The notes under the pieces: model-generated
Databases searched by the model: none
What the model was told of the DNA's origin: nothing
What the model saw: only the letters and a program-made list of their open reading frames with translations
DNA from: Truepera sp965215315
Lineage (GTDB): Bacteria; Deinococcota; Deinococci; Deinococcales; Trueperaceae
DNA length: 64,000 nucleotides
Assembly (NCBI GenBank): GCA_965215315.1
Contig: CBDCDB010000008.1
Coordinates: forward strand, 2,418,001 to 2,482,000
Direction of reading: 5' to 3'
In this document: positions 32,676 through 39,667 of the stretch, one piece after another
How the letters are laid out: every line of letters starts with the position of its first letter
Position numbering within the stretch: the first letter of the stretch is position 1
Program-made: the position numbers and the translations under genes

Positions 32676-34943
32676 GTGCCGGACACCGTAAACCATACCC
32701 ATCCCCTTATCAGCGTCTTGAACGAAGAGCAAAGGGCGGCGGCAACGCATTTTCAAGGCCCCGCCCTGGTTTTAGCCGGAGCGGGCTCAGGCAAAACGCG
32801 TACCGTCGTTCACCGTATCGCCTATCTGATGGACGCGCATGAGGTCTATCCGACCGAGATTCTAGCCGTCACGTTTACCAACAAGGCCGCAGGCGAACTT
32901 AAAGAGCGTGTGCGTCACCTGATGGGTGCAAAGGCTAAAGACCTTTGGGTCAGCACCTTTCACTCGGCGTGTTTACGGGTGTTGCGAAACTATGGGCCGC
33001 TGATTGGACTGGAAAACGGTTTTGCCATCTATGATGATACCGACCAGTTGGAAGTTTTGAAAGAGATTTTAGAACGAGTTTCGGGTCTAGGTGACGCGAA
33101 CCCAAGAGTCTTGCGTTCTATGATCGACCGCGCCAAATCGAACCTCTGGACGCCCGCTGACCTGATGCGCGAGGGTGAACGAGTTTTAGGCGGCATGGTT
33201 GCGGGAATGCCTCTAGACCTAATTGCCGAAGCGTTTGAACGCTATAGTTCACGCCTAAGGCAAGCCAACGCCGTAGACTTTAACGACATCTTGGGCCGGA
33301 CGGTCGAGTTGTTCGACGCTTTTCCGGACGTGCTGCAGAAAGTGCAGCAACGCGCGGTCTTTACCCACGTAGACGAATACCAGGACACCAACACCGCGCA
33401 GTACCGCCTGACCAAACAGTTGGCGAGCTCTTACGGCAACCTGATGGTCGTCGGCGACCCCGACCAGAGCATCTACGCGTTTCGTGGGGCCGATGTACGC
33501 AACATTCTGGACTTTCGGGACGATTACCCGGAGGCGAAGATTTATCGGCTCGAGCTCAACTACCGCTCAGTCAGCAGCGTTCTAGAACTCGCCAACGCCA
33601 TTATCACCGCCAACGAAGGCCGCCTGGAAAAAACCCTCAAACCGGTTAAAGGCGCAGGCGAATCGGTCAAACTCTACCGGGCTTCTGATCACCGCGCCGA
33701 GGCCGATTTTGTCGCGCGGCAGATTGAACAGCTGCAAGCCAAACTGACGCCTAACAGTTTTGCGGTCTTGTACCGCACTAACTCGCAGTCGCGGGTGATG
33801 GAAGAATCGCTGCGCCGCGCCGGAATCCCCGCTAAAATCGTCGGCGGCGTCGGCTTTTATGAACGGCGCGAGGTCAAGGATATGCTCTCCTACGCGCGGG
33901 CCGCACTCAACCCCGCCGACGACATCGCGTGGCGACGCGTGTTGAACCGGCCCAAACGCGGGATCGGCAAAACCAGCGAGGACAACCTGACGGCGTGGGC
34001 CGCGAAACACGCTGCCCGTTTTTCCGACGCCGTGCGCCGCAGTGAAGAGGTTTTACGGGGCACACCCGCCGTAAAACGCATTGCGGAGTTCGCCGAACTT
34101 ATGAGCGACCTCAAAGAGGCCGCTGACACGCTTCCTGCCGCACAGTTTCTTAAAGCGGTCATGGATCAGTCGGGCTACATGCAGTCCTTAAAAGACGAGA
34201 AGTCGTTTGAGGCGCAGGGCCGGATTGAAAACTTGGACGAACTTATCAGCGCCGTGACCGAGTGGCAAGAGGAAACCGGCGGCTCGGTTGGTGAGTTTTT
34301 AGACGAAGCGTCGCTTATGGCGAGTATGGATGACCGCGCCGTAAAAGCAGTGAACAAGGGTGACGTGCCCGAGGAAGCGGTGACGCTAATGACTTTGCAT
34401 AACGCCAAGGGGCTCGAGTTTCCCGTTGTCTTTCTCGTCGGGATGGAAGAAAACCTCATCCCGCACCGCTCCTCGACCGGCTCACTGCAAGACATCGAAG
34501 AAGAGCGCCGCCTCTTGTACGTTGGGATTACCCGCGCCCAAGAACAGCTCTTTCTGGTCAACTGCGAGTCCAGAATGAGCTTTGGGCGTACCGAGTTTGC
34601 GCGCCCGAGCCGCTTTTTGGAAGAAGTTCCCAAAACGATGCTCCAAGAAATTGATATCTTCGGGCAAGACCTGAGCGAAGCAAAGCTGAACAAGTACAGC
34701 CGCGCGGTCTGGGCACCGCCGAGCACAGGCGCTACCACGTCCAAAACGAACGGTAGCGGCGACGCCAACGGTAAAGGCGAGAGCTACCGGGGCGGCGAAC
34801 GGGTAACACATCCGAAGTTTGGAACGGGCACGGTGGTCGGCGTTTCGGGGGACGGGCCTCGAGCCGAAATCACAGTGGTCTTTAAGGAAGCCGGGCCGAA
34901 ACGCCTCTTGATCAAGTACGCCAATCTAAGCCCGGCAGCGTAG
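32676..34943 (+). CDS. UvrD/PcrA-type DNA helicase
   Basis: A 755-residue SF1A helicase. The Walker A motif AGAGSGKT is at residues 34-41, with TFTNKAAGELKERV (Ia), HVDEYQDTN (II), VVGDPDQSIYAFRGAD (III), LMTLHNAKGLEFPVVFLVGM (V) and RLLYVGITRAQEQLFLV (VI). The C-terminus after about residue 700 is a Tudor-like module (RVTHPKFGTGTVVGV) that in PcrA binds RNA polymerase. It acts in nucleotide excision repair and rolling-circle replication. Start GTG. Confidence 0.93.
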   Translation: MPDTVNHTHPLISVLNEEQRAAATHFQGPALVLAGAGSGKTRTVVHRIAYLMDAHEVYPTEILAVTFTNKAAGELKERVRHLMGAKAKDLWVSTFHSACLRVLRNYGPLIGLENGFAIYDDTDQLEVLKEILERVSGLGDANPRVLRSMIDRAKSNLWTPADLMREGERVLGGMVAGMPLDLIAEAFERYSSRLRQANAVDFNDILGRTVELFDAFPDVLQKVQQRAVFTHVDEYQDTNTAQYRLTKQLASSYGNLMVVGDPDQSIYAFRGADVRNILDFRDDYPEAKIYRLELNYRSVSSVLELANAIITANEGRLEKTLKPVKGAGESVKLYRASDHRAEADFVARQIEQLQAKLTPNSFAVLYRTNSQSRVMEESLRRAGIPAKIVGGVGFYERREVKDMLSYARAALNPADDIAWRRVLNRPKRGIGKTSEDNLTAWAAKHAARFSDAVRRSEEVLRGTPAVKRIAEFAELMSDLKEAADTLPAAQFLKAVMDQSGYMQSLKDEKSFEAQGRIENLDELISAVTEWQEETGGSVGEFLDEASLMASMDDRAVKAVNKGDVPEEAVTLMTLHNAKGLEFPVVFLVGMEENLIPHRSSTGSLQDIEEERRLLYVGITRAQEQLFLVNCESRMSFGRTEFARPSRFLEEVPKTMLQEIDIFGQDLSEAKLNKYSRAVWAPPSTGATTSKTNGSGDANGKGESYRGGERVTHPKFGTGTVVGVSGDGPRAEITVVFKEAGPKRLLIKYANLSPAA

Positions 34944-35003
34944 ATGTTACAATCTACCGATTTGGGTAAGGCTGAGTCTTGAGACCCGGCCGAAGGAGGA
35001 GCA

Positions 35004-35807
35004 TTGAACGCTAAAGCAATCGTCGTCACCTCGGGCAAGGGGGGCGTTGGCAAAACCACGACGACCGCCAATGTCGGGGCGGCGCTCGCACAACTCGGTG
35101 AAAAAGTCGTCGTGATCGACACCGACGTCGGCCTACGCAACCTAGACGTGGTGATGGGTTTAGAAGGCCGCGTCGTTTACGACCTTATCGACGTGTTTGA
35201 AGGGCGCTGCAAACTCAAGCAGGCGCTTATTCGGGACAAACGGGTGGATAACCTCTACCTCTTAGCGGCTTCGCAAACGCGCGACAAGAGTGCCTTAAGC
35301 GAAGAGCGGATGCAGGAGACGGTGCAAAAACTCTTGGATGAAGAGGGCTTTGACCGTATCCTGATCGATTCCCCGGCAGGGATCGAATCGGGCTTTCAAA
35401 CCGCTGCTAGCGCCGCAGAAGGGGCGCTCGTCGTCGTCAACCCCGAGGTCAGCAGTGTCCGTGACGCCGACCGCATCATCGGGCTGTTAGAAGCGCGCGG
35501 GATTACCGAGGTCAAGTGCATCATCAACCGCTTGCGCCCCGAGATGGTCAAACGCGGCGATATGTTGGAAGTTGACGATGTGCTGGAGATCCTCGGCATC
35601 AAACTCATCGGGCTCGTGCCAGAGGACGAAAAGATCATCGTCTCGACGAACATCGGAACGCCGATCAGCTTGGAAGGTAAATCGGGTGCGGGCGACGCGT
35701 TTCGCAGCATTGCCAAACGGGTGCAGGGCCAAGACATTCCGCACGCCGCGTTAGAGAGCAAAAAAGGTTTGATGTCGTACTTGCGCCGCATTTTGGGGAT
35801 CGACTGA
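35004..35807 (+). CDS. minD: septum site-determining ATPase MinD
   Basis: A 267-residue membrane-cycling ATPase that places the division site. The deviant Walker A GKGGVGKTTTTANVG is at residues about 9-23, IDTDVGLRNLDVVMGLE follows, and IDSPAGIESGFQ is switch II. The C-terminal amphipathic helix LMSYLRRILG is the membrane-targeting sequence. A TTG start follows AAGGAGG. minE overlaps it, but no minC precedes it; uvrD lies immediately upstream. Confidence 0.95.
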   Translation: MNAKAIVVTSGKGGVGKTTTTANVGAALAQLGEKVVVIDTDVGLRNLDVVMGLEGRVVYDLIDVFEGRCKLKQALIRDKRVDNLYLLAASQTRDKSALSEERMQETVQKLLDEEGFDRILIDSPAGIESGFQTAASAAEGALVVVNPEVSSVRDADRIIGLLEARGITEVKCIINRLRPEMVKRGDMLEVDDVLEILGIKLIGLVPEDEKIIVSTNIGTPISLEGKSGAGDAFRSIAKRVQGQDIPHAALESKKGLMSYLRRILGID

Positions 35808-36043
35808 TGTTTGGACTTTTTGGACGGCAAAAAAGCAAAGACAAGCTTAAAGAGCGCCTTAAACTCGTCCTGTCGTATGACCGTTCAGGGTTGGCTCCGG
35901 GCAAGATGGATGAGCTAAAAAATGAGCTGTTAGAGGTTATCAGCAAGTATTTTCCAGCTGACGAGGCCAACTATGATGTATCTTTAGAGCAGCAGGGCGA
36001 CCGCATGATGCTTGTTGCCAATCTTCCTGCAAAACAACCATAA
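35807..36043 (+). CDS. minE: cell division topological specificity factor MinE
   Basis: A 78-residue protein starting MFGLFGRQKSKDKLKERLKL, whose N-terminal amphipathic helix contacts membrane. RLKLVLSYDRSG contains the anti-MinCD segment, and the C-terminal topological domain ends in MMLVANLP. The ATG shares its first base with the last base of the MinD stop (TGATG). It stimulates the MinD ATPase, driving pole-to-pole oscillation. Confidence 0.93.
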   Translation: MFGLFGRQKSKDKLKERLKLVLSYDRSGLAPGKMDELKNELLEVISKYFPADEANYDVSLEQQGDRMMLVANLPAKQP

Positions 36044-36051
36044 CCGGCGTG

Positions 36052-36074
36052 CCCGTACCTTTAACAGGTACGGG
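36052..36074 (+). terminator. terminator-like hairpin after minE
   Basis: CCCGTACCT, 5-nt loop TTAAC, AGGTACGGG: a perfect 9-bp stem 9 nt after the minE stop. It is followed by TTCT rather than a long T-tract. Confidence 0.6.
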
Positions 36075-36197
36075 TTCTACAGTGCAGTTTCATTTGGCTC
36101 AGCGCAATGTAACGAACTCTACGTTACCTAGTGAAGCCCTGAGTGCTAGACTAGGCGTCACTCAAAGCCGGTTGCGCCCAGCCTGACTCAGCCTGAG

Positions 36198-36242
36198 CGC
36201 GGCTAGACCTGAACGTACCGAGTTGACACGCGGCTAGGTCAG
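36198..36242 (+). promoter_or_regulatory. possible regulatory repeats upstream of hpf
   Basis: CGCGGCTAG occurs twice as a direct repeat (about 36198-36207 and 36229-36237), flanking a TTGACA at 36223-36228. A -10 box at 17 bp (ttgtgc) is poor, so the promoter assignment is weak. Confidence 0.3.
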
Positions 36243-36269
36243 GGTTTGTGCTACTCTCAGGAGGCCTAA

Positions 36270-36836
36270 ATGGATATCTACAAGCTGATTGGTCGCAATA
36301 TCGAAGTCACCGACGCGATGCGGACACACGCTGAAGAGAAGTTGGAGAAACTCAGCCGCTACTCTGAACACATCATCGACGCCAAGGTCGTCATGAGTTA
36401 CAAAACCGACGGCAACCCGGCGCTTCCGGCGAAGGTCGAAATGCAGCTCAACCTGCCGCAGGGGATTGTGCGCGCTGAAGAGAACGGCCCCGATACCTAC
36501 GCAGCGACCGATATGGTGGTGGAGAAGCTCGAGCGTCAGCTCAAACGCTTTAAGGAACGTAAAATTTCTAAACGGACGCAAGACCCGACGCTTCTAGAAG
36601 GTGAGCTGCCGCCCCTCCCGTTAGAAGGTAATCTGCCCGCCGAGGTAGAGGCTGAAGAGGGGAATATCGTCCGGGTCAAACGCCACGTGATGCGCCCGAT
36701 GTCACCCGAAGACGCCGCCATGCAGATGGAGGCGCTCGGACACTCGTTTTTCGTTTTTCGCAATATGGAATCAGACGATATCAACGTTATTTATCTACGG
36801 TTTGACGGTGACTACGGTTTGATCGAAACGGCGTAA
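36270..36836 (+). CDS. hpf: long-form ribosome hibernation promoting factor
   Basis: A 188-residue protein. The N-terminal S30AE domain (residues 1 to about 100, GRNIEVTDAMRTHAEEKLEKL) binds the 30S decoding region. A C-terminal domain (about 128-188, HVMRPMSPEDAAMQMEALGHSFFVFRN) mediates dimerisation of ribosomes to 100S. The length marks it as the long form. AGGAGG sits at a good distance from the ATG. Confidence 0.93.
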   Translation: MDIYKLIGRNIEVTDAMRTHAEEKLEKLSRYSEHIIDAKVVMSYKTDGNPALPAKVEMQLNLPQGIVRAEENGPDTYAATDMVVEKLERQLKRFKERKISKRTQDPTLLEGELPPLPLEGNLPAEVEAEEGNIVRVKRHVMRPMSPEDAAMQMEALGHSFFVFRNMESDDINVIYLRFDGDYGLIETA

Positions 36837-36860
36837 AGGACGTTTATTCGGGGCAGTTAC

Positions 36861-36895
36861 GAAGCGCGTGCGTCATTTGGTGACGCACGCGCTTC
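36861..36895. terminator. 15-bp perfect hairpin after hpf
   Basis: GAAGCGCGTGCGTCA, loop TTTGG, TGACGCACGCGCTTC. No T-tract follows on either strand. It may be a bidirectional terminator or mRNA 3' stabiliser between hpf and the convergent rhomboid pseudogene. Confidence 0.6.
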
Positions 36896-37249
36896 AGCCC
36901 TACGAAATCTGCCTGCTGACCGACGCCCACAAACGCACGACCAGCACCCCGTAGCTGAACCCCCCTACGTGTGCCCACCACGCTACCCCTTCACCGGAGG
37001 CGACGACCGCGCCGCTTACGGCCTCAAACGCTTGAATAGACGCCTAGTAACCCAGGTAAAGCCACGCCGGAAGCCAGAAGATAAAAAAAGGGTGGGATGA
37101 ACGTCAGAATACGTTGCCGGGGGAAAAGCACGTTATAAGCGCCCAGAACTGCGCTGACAGCTCCCGACGCGCCGATCATCGGACGGGCGAAGTGGGGATA
37201 AAAAGCCCGTGAACGAGCGTTGCAAAAACTCCGCCTACGAGATATAGCA

Positions 37250-37348
37250 CTCAAGCGGTTGAAGGCTACATTTATTACCATAGAATGTACGTGCTAGACA
37301 GTTCAGATGAATGTGGGGGTGTCTGTTCCCAGATGCTACCTGCTGTTT
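37250..37348. mobile_element. 99-bp insertion with 7-bp target duplication inside the rhomboid gene
   Basis: TATAGCA flanks the segment on both sides (37243-37249 and 37349-37355). Removing it with one repeat restores RYLLYLVGG in the rhomboid reading frame. The insert has no evident terminal inverted repeats or ORF. One end forms a perfect 10-bp hairpin with adjacent rhomboid sequence (GCTACCTGCT 37335-37344 and AGCAGGTAGC 37352-37361). Confidence 0.6.
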
Positions 37349-37458
37349 TATAGCAGGTAGCGCCCGCGCCCGAGCCGCTCCTCGATATTGTCGCCAAAAA
37401 CGAACAGGAAAAACACATTGCCTAAAATGTGTGCCCAACTACCGTGGAGAAACATACT

Positions 37459-38635
37459 CAGGAACGTCGCCAAGTCTATAAGCAACGTGAGAGACGAATA
37501 CCCGCAGCGTTGAAGCCGAGAAGATCGGGTCACCACGGGTAATCTGCGATGTGTCTAATACCGCAAGGGCAAGTTTACACGCGCATTACATCCTGGGTCT
37601 TCTTTCCGGCAGCAAGAGCGTAACCGACATGGCTGAACGCGGCTTGTTGCCGTTTGGCAAGCAGTACGCCTGCAAGCTTCTAGCGCAGAATCCAAACCTC
37701 ACCAAGACGTTCTGACATGCTGTTTAGCCGACGCACCCCAGGGCGCTTACCTCGCCGTTGATCTGCTCAAGGTCAAGCACCAAGGTGAACGTATCGAGGG
37801 GGTCGGACGCTGTTATGACAACAGCAAGGGGGTGATGTGGGGTCACACGTTAGTGAGTAGTGGGCTGGTCCAGTTAGGCGAAGACCCTTATCTACTACGC
37901 TGTGATCCGTTTCCCGACGAGCTGATGAGTACTGAGCGCTACCCCAGACTCACGGCTACCGAGGCGATGCTCACGGTGGCTGGCGACGTCGTAAGCGCTG
38001 GCGTAAAGGTCAAGGCGTTGCTGGTCGATGCCGAGTTCACGACTCGACTGGGATTACGCTCCTTGAAGCAGCTACCGCTAGCTTTTGTTGGTCGCTTCAG
38101 AAGTAACGCCAAAGTGATGTTCGAAGCCCAAAAGGTGCGCGTCAACGATTTGGCTAAACGCTTCATGCCCGGCAAAGCGCGCTGGTATCCAAAACTCAGA
38201 CGCTATATCAAACGCCTCGAGGTCGTCCTAGCCGAAGTTGGCACTGTGGAGTTGCTGATTGTCTGGAAAGCTCAAGGGTTCGGCTGGCACCTCACCACCT
38301 TGATCAGTACCCTTAAAGCCGGCGTTCAGGAAGTCTTTCAGGCTTGGTCAGCGCGTTGGAGCCTGGAAGTCAGTCACAGGCTCCGAAAACAATCCTTGGC
38401 GTTGGGCGCGTGTCAGTGCCTGACCTATGCAGCTCATTTGCAACATGCCGAGCTGGTCAACCGGGCCTTCGGGCTGATGCGTCTAGAACGGCAACGAACA
38501 TCTTATCTAACGTGGAAGTCGGCTCAGCAGCGCGCCGCTGAAACCCTGAGAAACGCCTTGCTGACCGAAGGTTTTCGTATGGTCGCCTGAAATTAACCCT
38601 TCAGTACGCGGTTTCTCAATTTGGCGACATTCCTG
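37459..38635 (+). mobile_element. IS4-superfamily-like insertion sequence (1177 bp)
   Basis: Imperfect inverted ends CAGGAACGTCGCCAAGTCTA (left) and CAGGAATGTCGCCAAATTGA (right, reverse complement), flanked by the 5-bp direct repeat ATACT (37454-37458 and 38636-38640). The boundaries are confirmed because excision restores the rhomboid reading frame. The transposase is broken, so the copy is probably no longer autonomous. Confidence 0.88.
37551..38590 (+). pseudogene. IS4-like DDE transposase, frameshifted
   Basis: From GTG 37551 the frame gives HYILGLLSGSKSVTDMAERG and ends at TGA 37713-37715. From about 37727 another frame gives APQGAYLAVDLLKVKHQGER, CYDNSKGVMWGHTLVSSGLV, LLVDAEFTTRLGLRSL, and the C-terminal WSLEVSHRLRKQSLALGACQ typical of the IS4/IS701-type DDE fold. 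Bases, and possibly several codons, are missing between the two frames. TAATCT lies 5 nt before the GTG. Exact IS family is not certain. Confidence 0.75.
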
Positions 38636-38849
38636 ATACTGGTCAAAAGGCGGTAAGCGCTCCCTAAAGGAGCGTCAAAAAAGTTGAGTGGGATGAAGCT
38701 ACATAAAGAGAGAACACGTTCTGTCTCAAAAAGGGGGAGCGAGAGGACGTAAAAGAAAATGGCTACATTGGCAGCGATGAGCCCCCATGTAACATAAGAC
38801 GGCGTGCGGCGCGGGTTGGCGTCGTGAAGGGAAAAAACATACTACACCG

Positions 38850-39521
38850 CTACTCGAGCGCAGCTGTCTCGAGCCCCTGCCGAACCTTGAGTACCGTATC
38901 TGCCGGATAGAGGCCGCGCAGCATCGCACCGTGATAGGCCACCGTGCGCGGCCCGATGACCGTACCCGGCCCGGTGACGCTGTTACACCCGAGCGAAACG
39001 CCGTCGCCAAGCGCCGCCCCGAACTTGCGCAAACCCGTGTCGTGACCTGCGACCTTGACGGTGCCGGAAAGTGTCCGGAAGTTAGCGAGCTTGGCTCCGG
39101 CTCCGAGATTGACCCCGCACCCCAGTACCGAATCCCCAACGTAGTTGAAGTGAGCTGCCACTGCGCCGGGTAACAAAAACGAACGTTTGACTTCAGCAGC
39201 GTGACCAGCCTTGGCTTTAGGCGCGAGGACGACGTTACGGCGCAGGTAGGCGCTGTGACCGACCTCAGCCCCTGCACCGATCCACGCCGGGCCCTCGATA
39301 AACGCGTGCGGCCCGACCTTAGCTCCTGCTGCGACAAATACATTACCTGTCAGTACCGCCGTAGGGTGAACCTCACCGAGGATTTCCGTAGAAATAGCAG
39401 CCGTAAACGCGTCGAGCTTGGCGAGAACCTGCCAGGGGAACTTAACATCAAGCAGGGCGCGCAGCTCCGGGGACAACTGCGCTAGGTTCGCTAGGTCAAA
39501 AAGTTGTGCCGTAGTAAACAT
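38850..39521 (-). CDS. left-handed beta-helix (hexapeptide-repeat) acyl/nucleotidyl-transferase-like protein
   Basis: A 223-residue protein whose central part is hexapeptide repeats (for example GNVFVAAGAKVGPHAFIEG, GAWIGAGAEVGHSA-like turns, GCGVNLGAGAKLANFRT). It resembles the C-terminal half of GlmU and related sugar-nucleotide acetyltransferases without the N-terminal nucleotidyltransferase domain. The ATG at 39521 is preferred over an in-frame TTG six bases upstream. A role in cell-envelope precursor synthesis is plausible beside slpA. Confidence 0.75.
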   Translation of the reverse strand: MFTTAQLFDLANLAQLSPELRALLDVKFPWQVLAKLDAFTAAISTEILGEVHPTAVLTGNVFVAAGAKVGPHAFIEGPAWIGAGAEVGHSAYLRRNVVLAPKAKAGHAAEVKRSFLLPGAVAAHFNYVGDSVLGCGVNLGAGAKLANFRTLSGTVKVAGHDTGLRKFGAALGDGVSLGCNSVTGPGTVIGPRTVAYHGAMLRGLYPADTVLKVRQGLETAALE

Positions 39522-39600
39522 AAGCAAAGCTTACCGCGCACCGTAAAGCCGACTTGGGGCACAAGAACATAAAGCACAGAACTCGGGGGAAACATAAAGC

Positions 39601-39627
39601 GTAAAAAGAGAGCCCCGAAAGGCTCTC
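39601..39627 (-). terminator. Rho-independent terminator of slpA
   Basis: Reading the minus strand: GAGAGCC, loop TTTCGG, GGCTCTC, then TTTTT. It lies 40 bp after the slpA stop. Confidence 0.85.
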
Positions 39628-39667
39628 CAAACTTCTTGGTGTTTCTTTTTACGTTCGCTCTAGCGGT

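Larger units (their letters stand above)
36900..38841 (-). pseudogene. rhomboid-family intramembrane serine protease, interrupted by an IS and decayed
   Basis: The N-terminal part lies at 38641-38841 (HDANPRRTPSYVTWGLIAANV, ending PLGSAYRLLTS). The rest lies at 36900-37453 (MFLHGSWAHILGN, GASGAVSAVLGAY with the catalytic Ser motif, and WWAHVGGF with the catalytic His). Removing the IS at 37459-38635 and one ATACT copy restores LLTSMFLHGSWAHILGN in frame. Other lesions: a T6 run just after the ATG puts the start out of frame, a 99-bp insert with 7-bp duplication at 37250-37355, a one-base loss at gtccgatg, and a TAG in place of a residue in LYLGY*ASIQAF. The gene is not functional. Confidence 0.85.

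Noticed and set aside
33582..34010. Long antisense frames inside uvrD and other GC-rich genes
   Set aside because: They mirror third-position composition of the real genes and have no start signals or family motifs.
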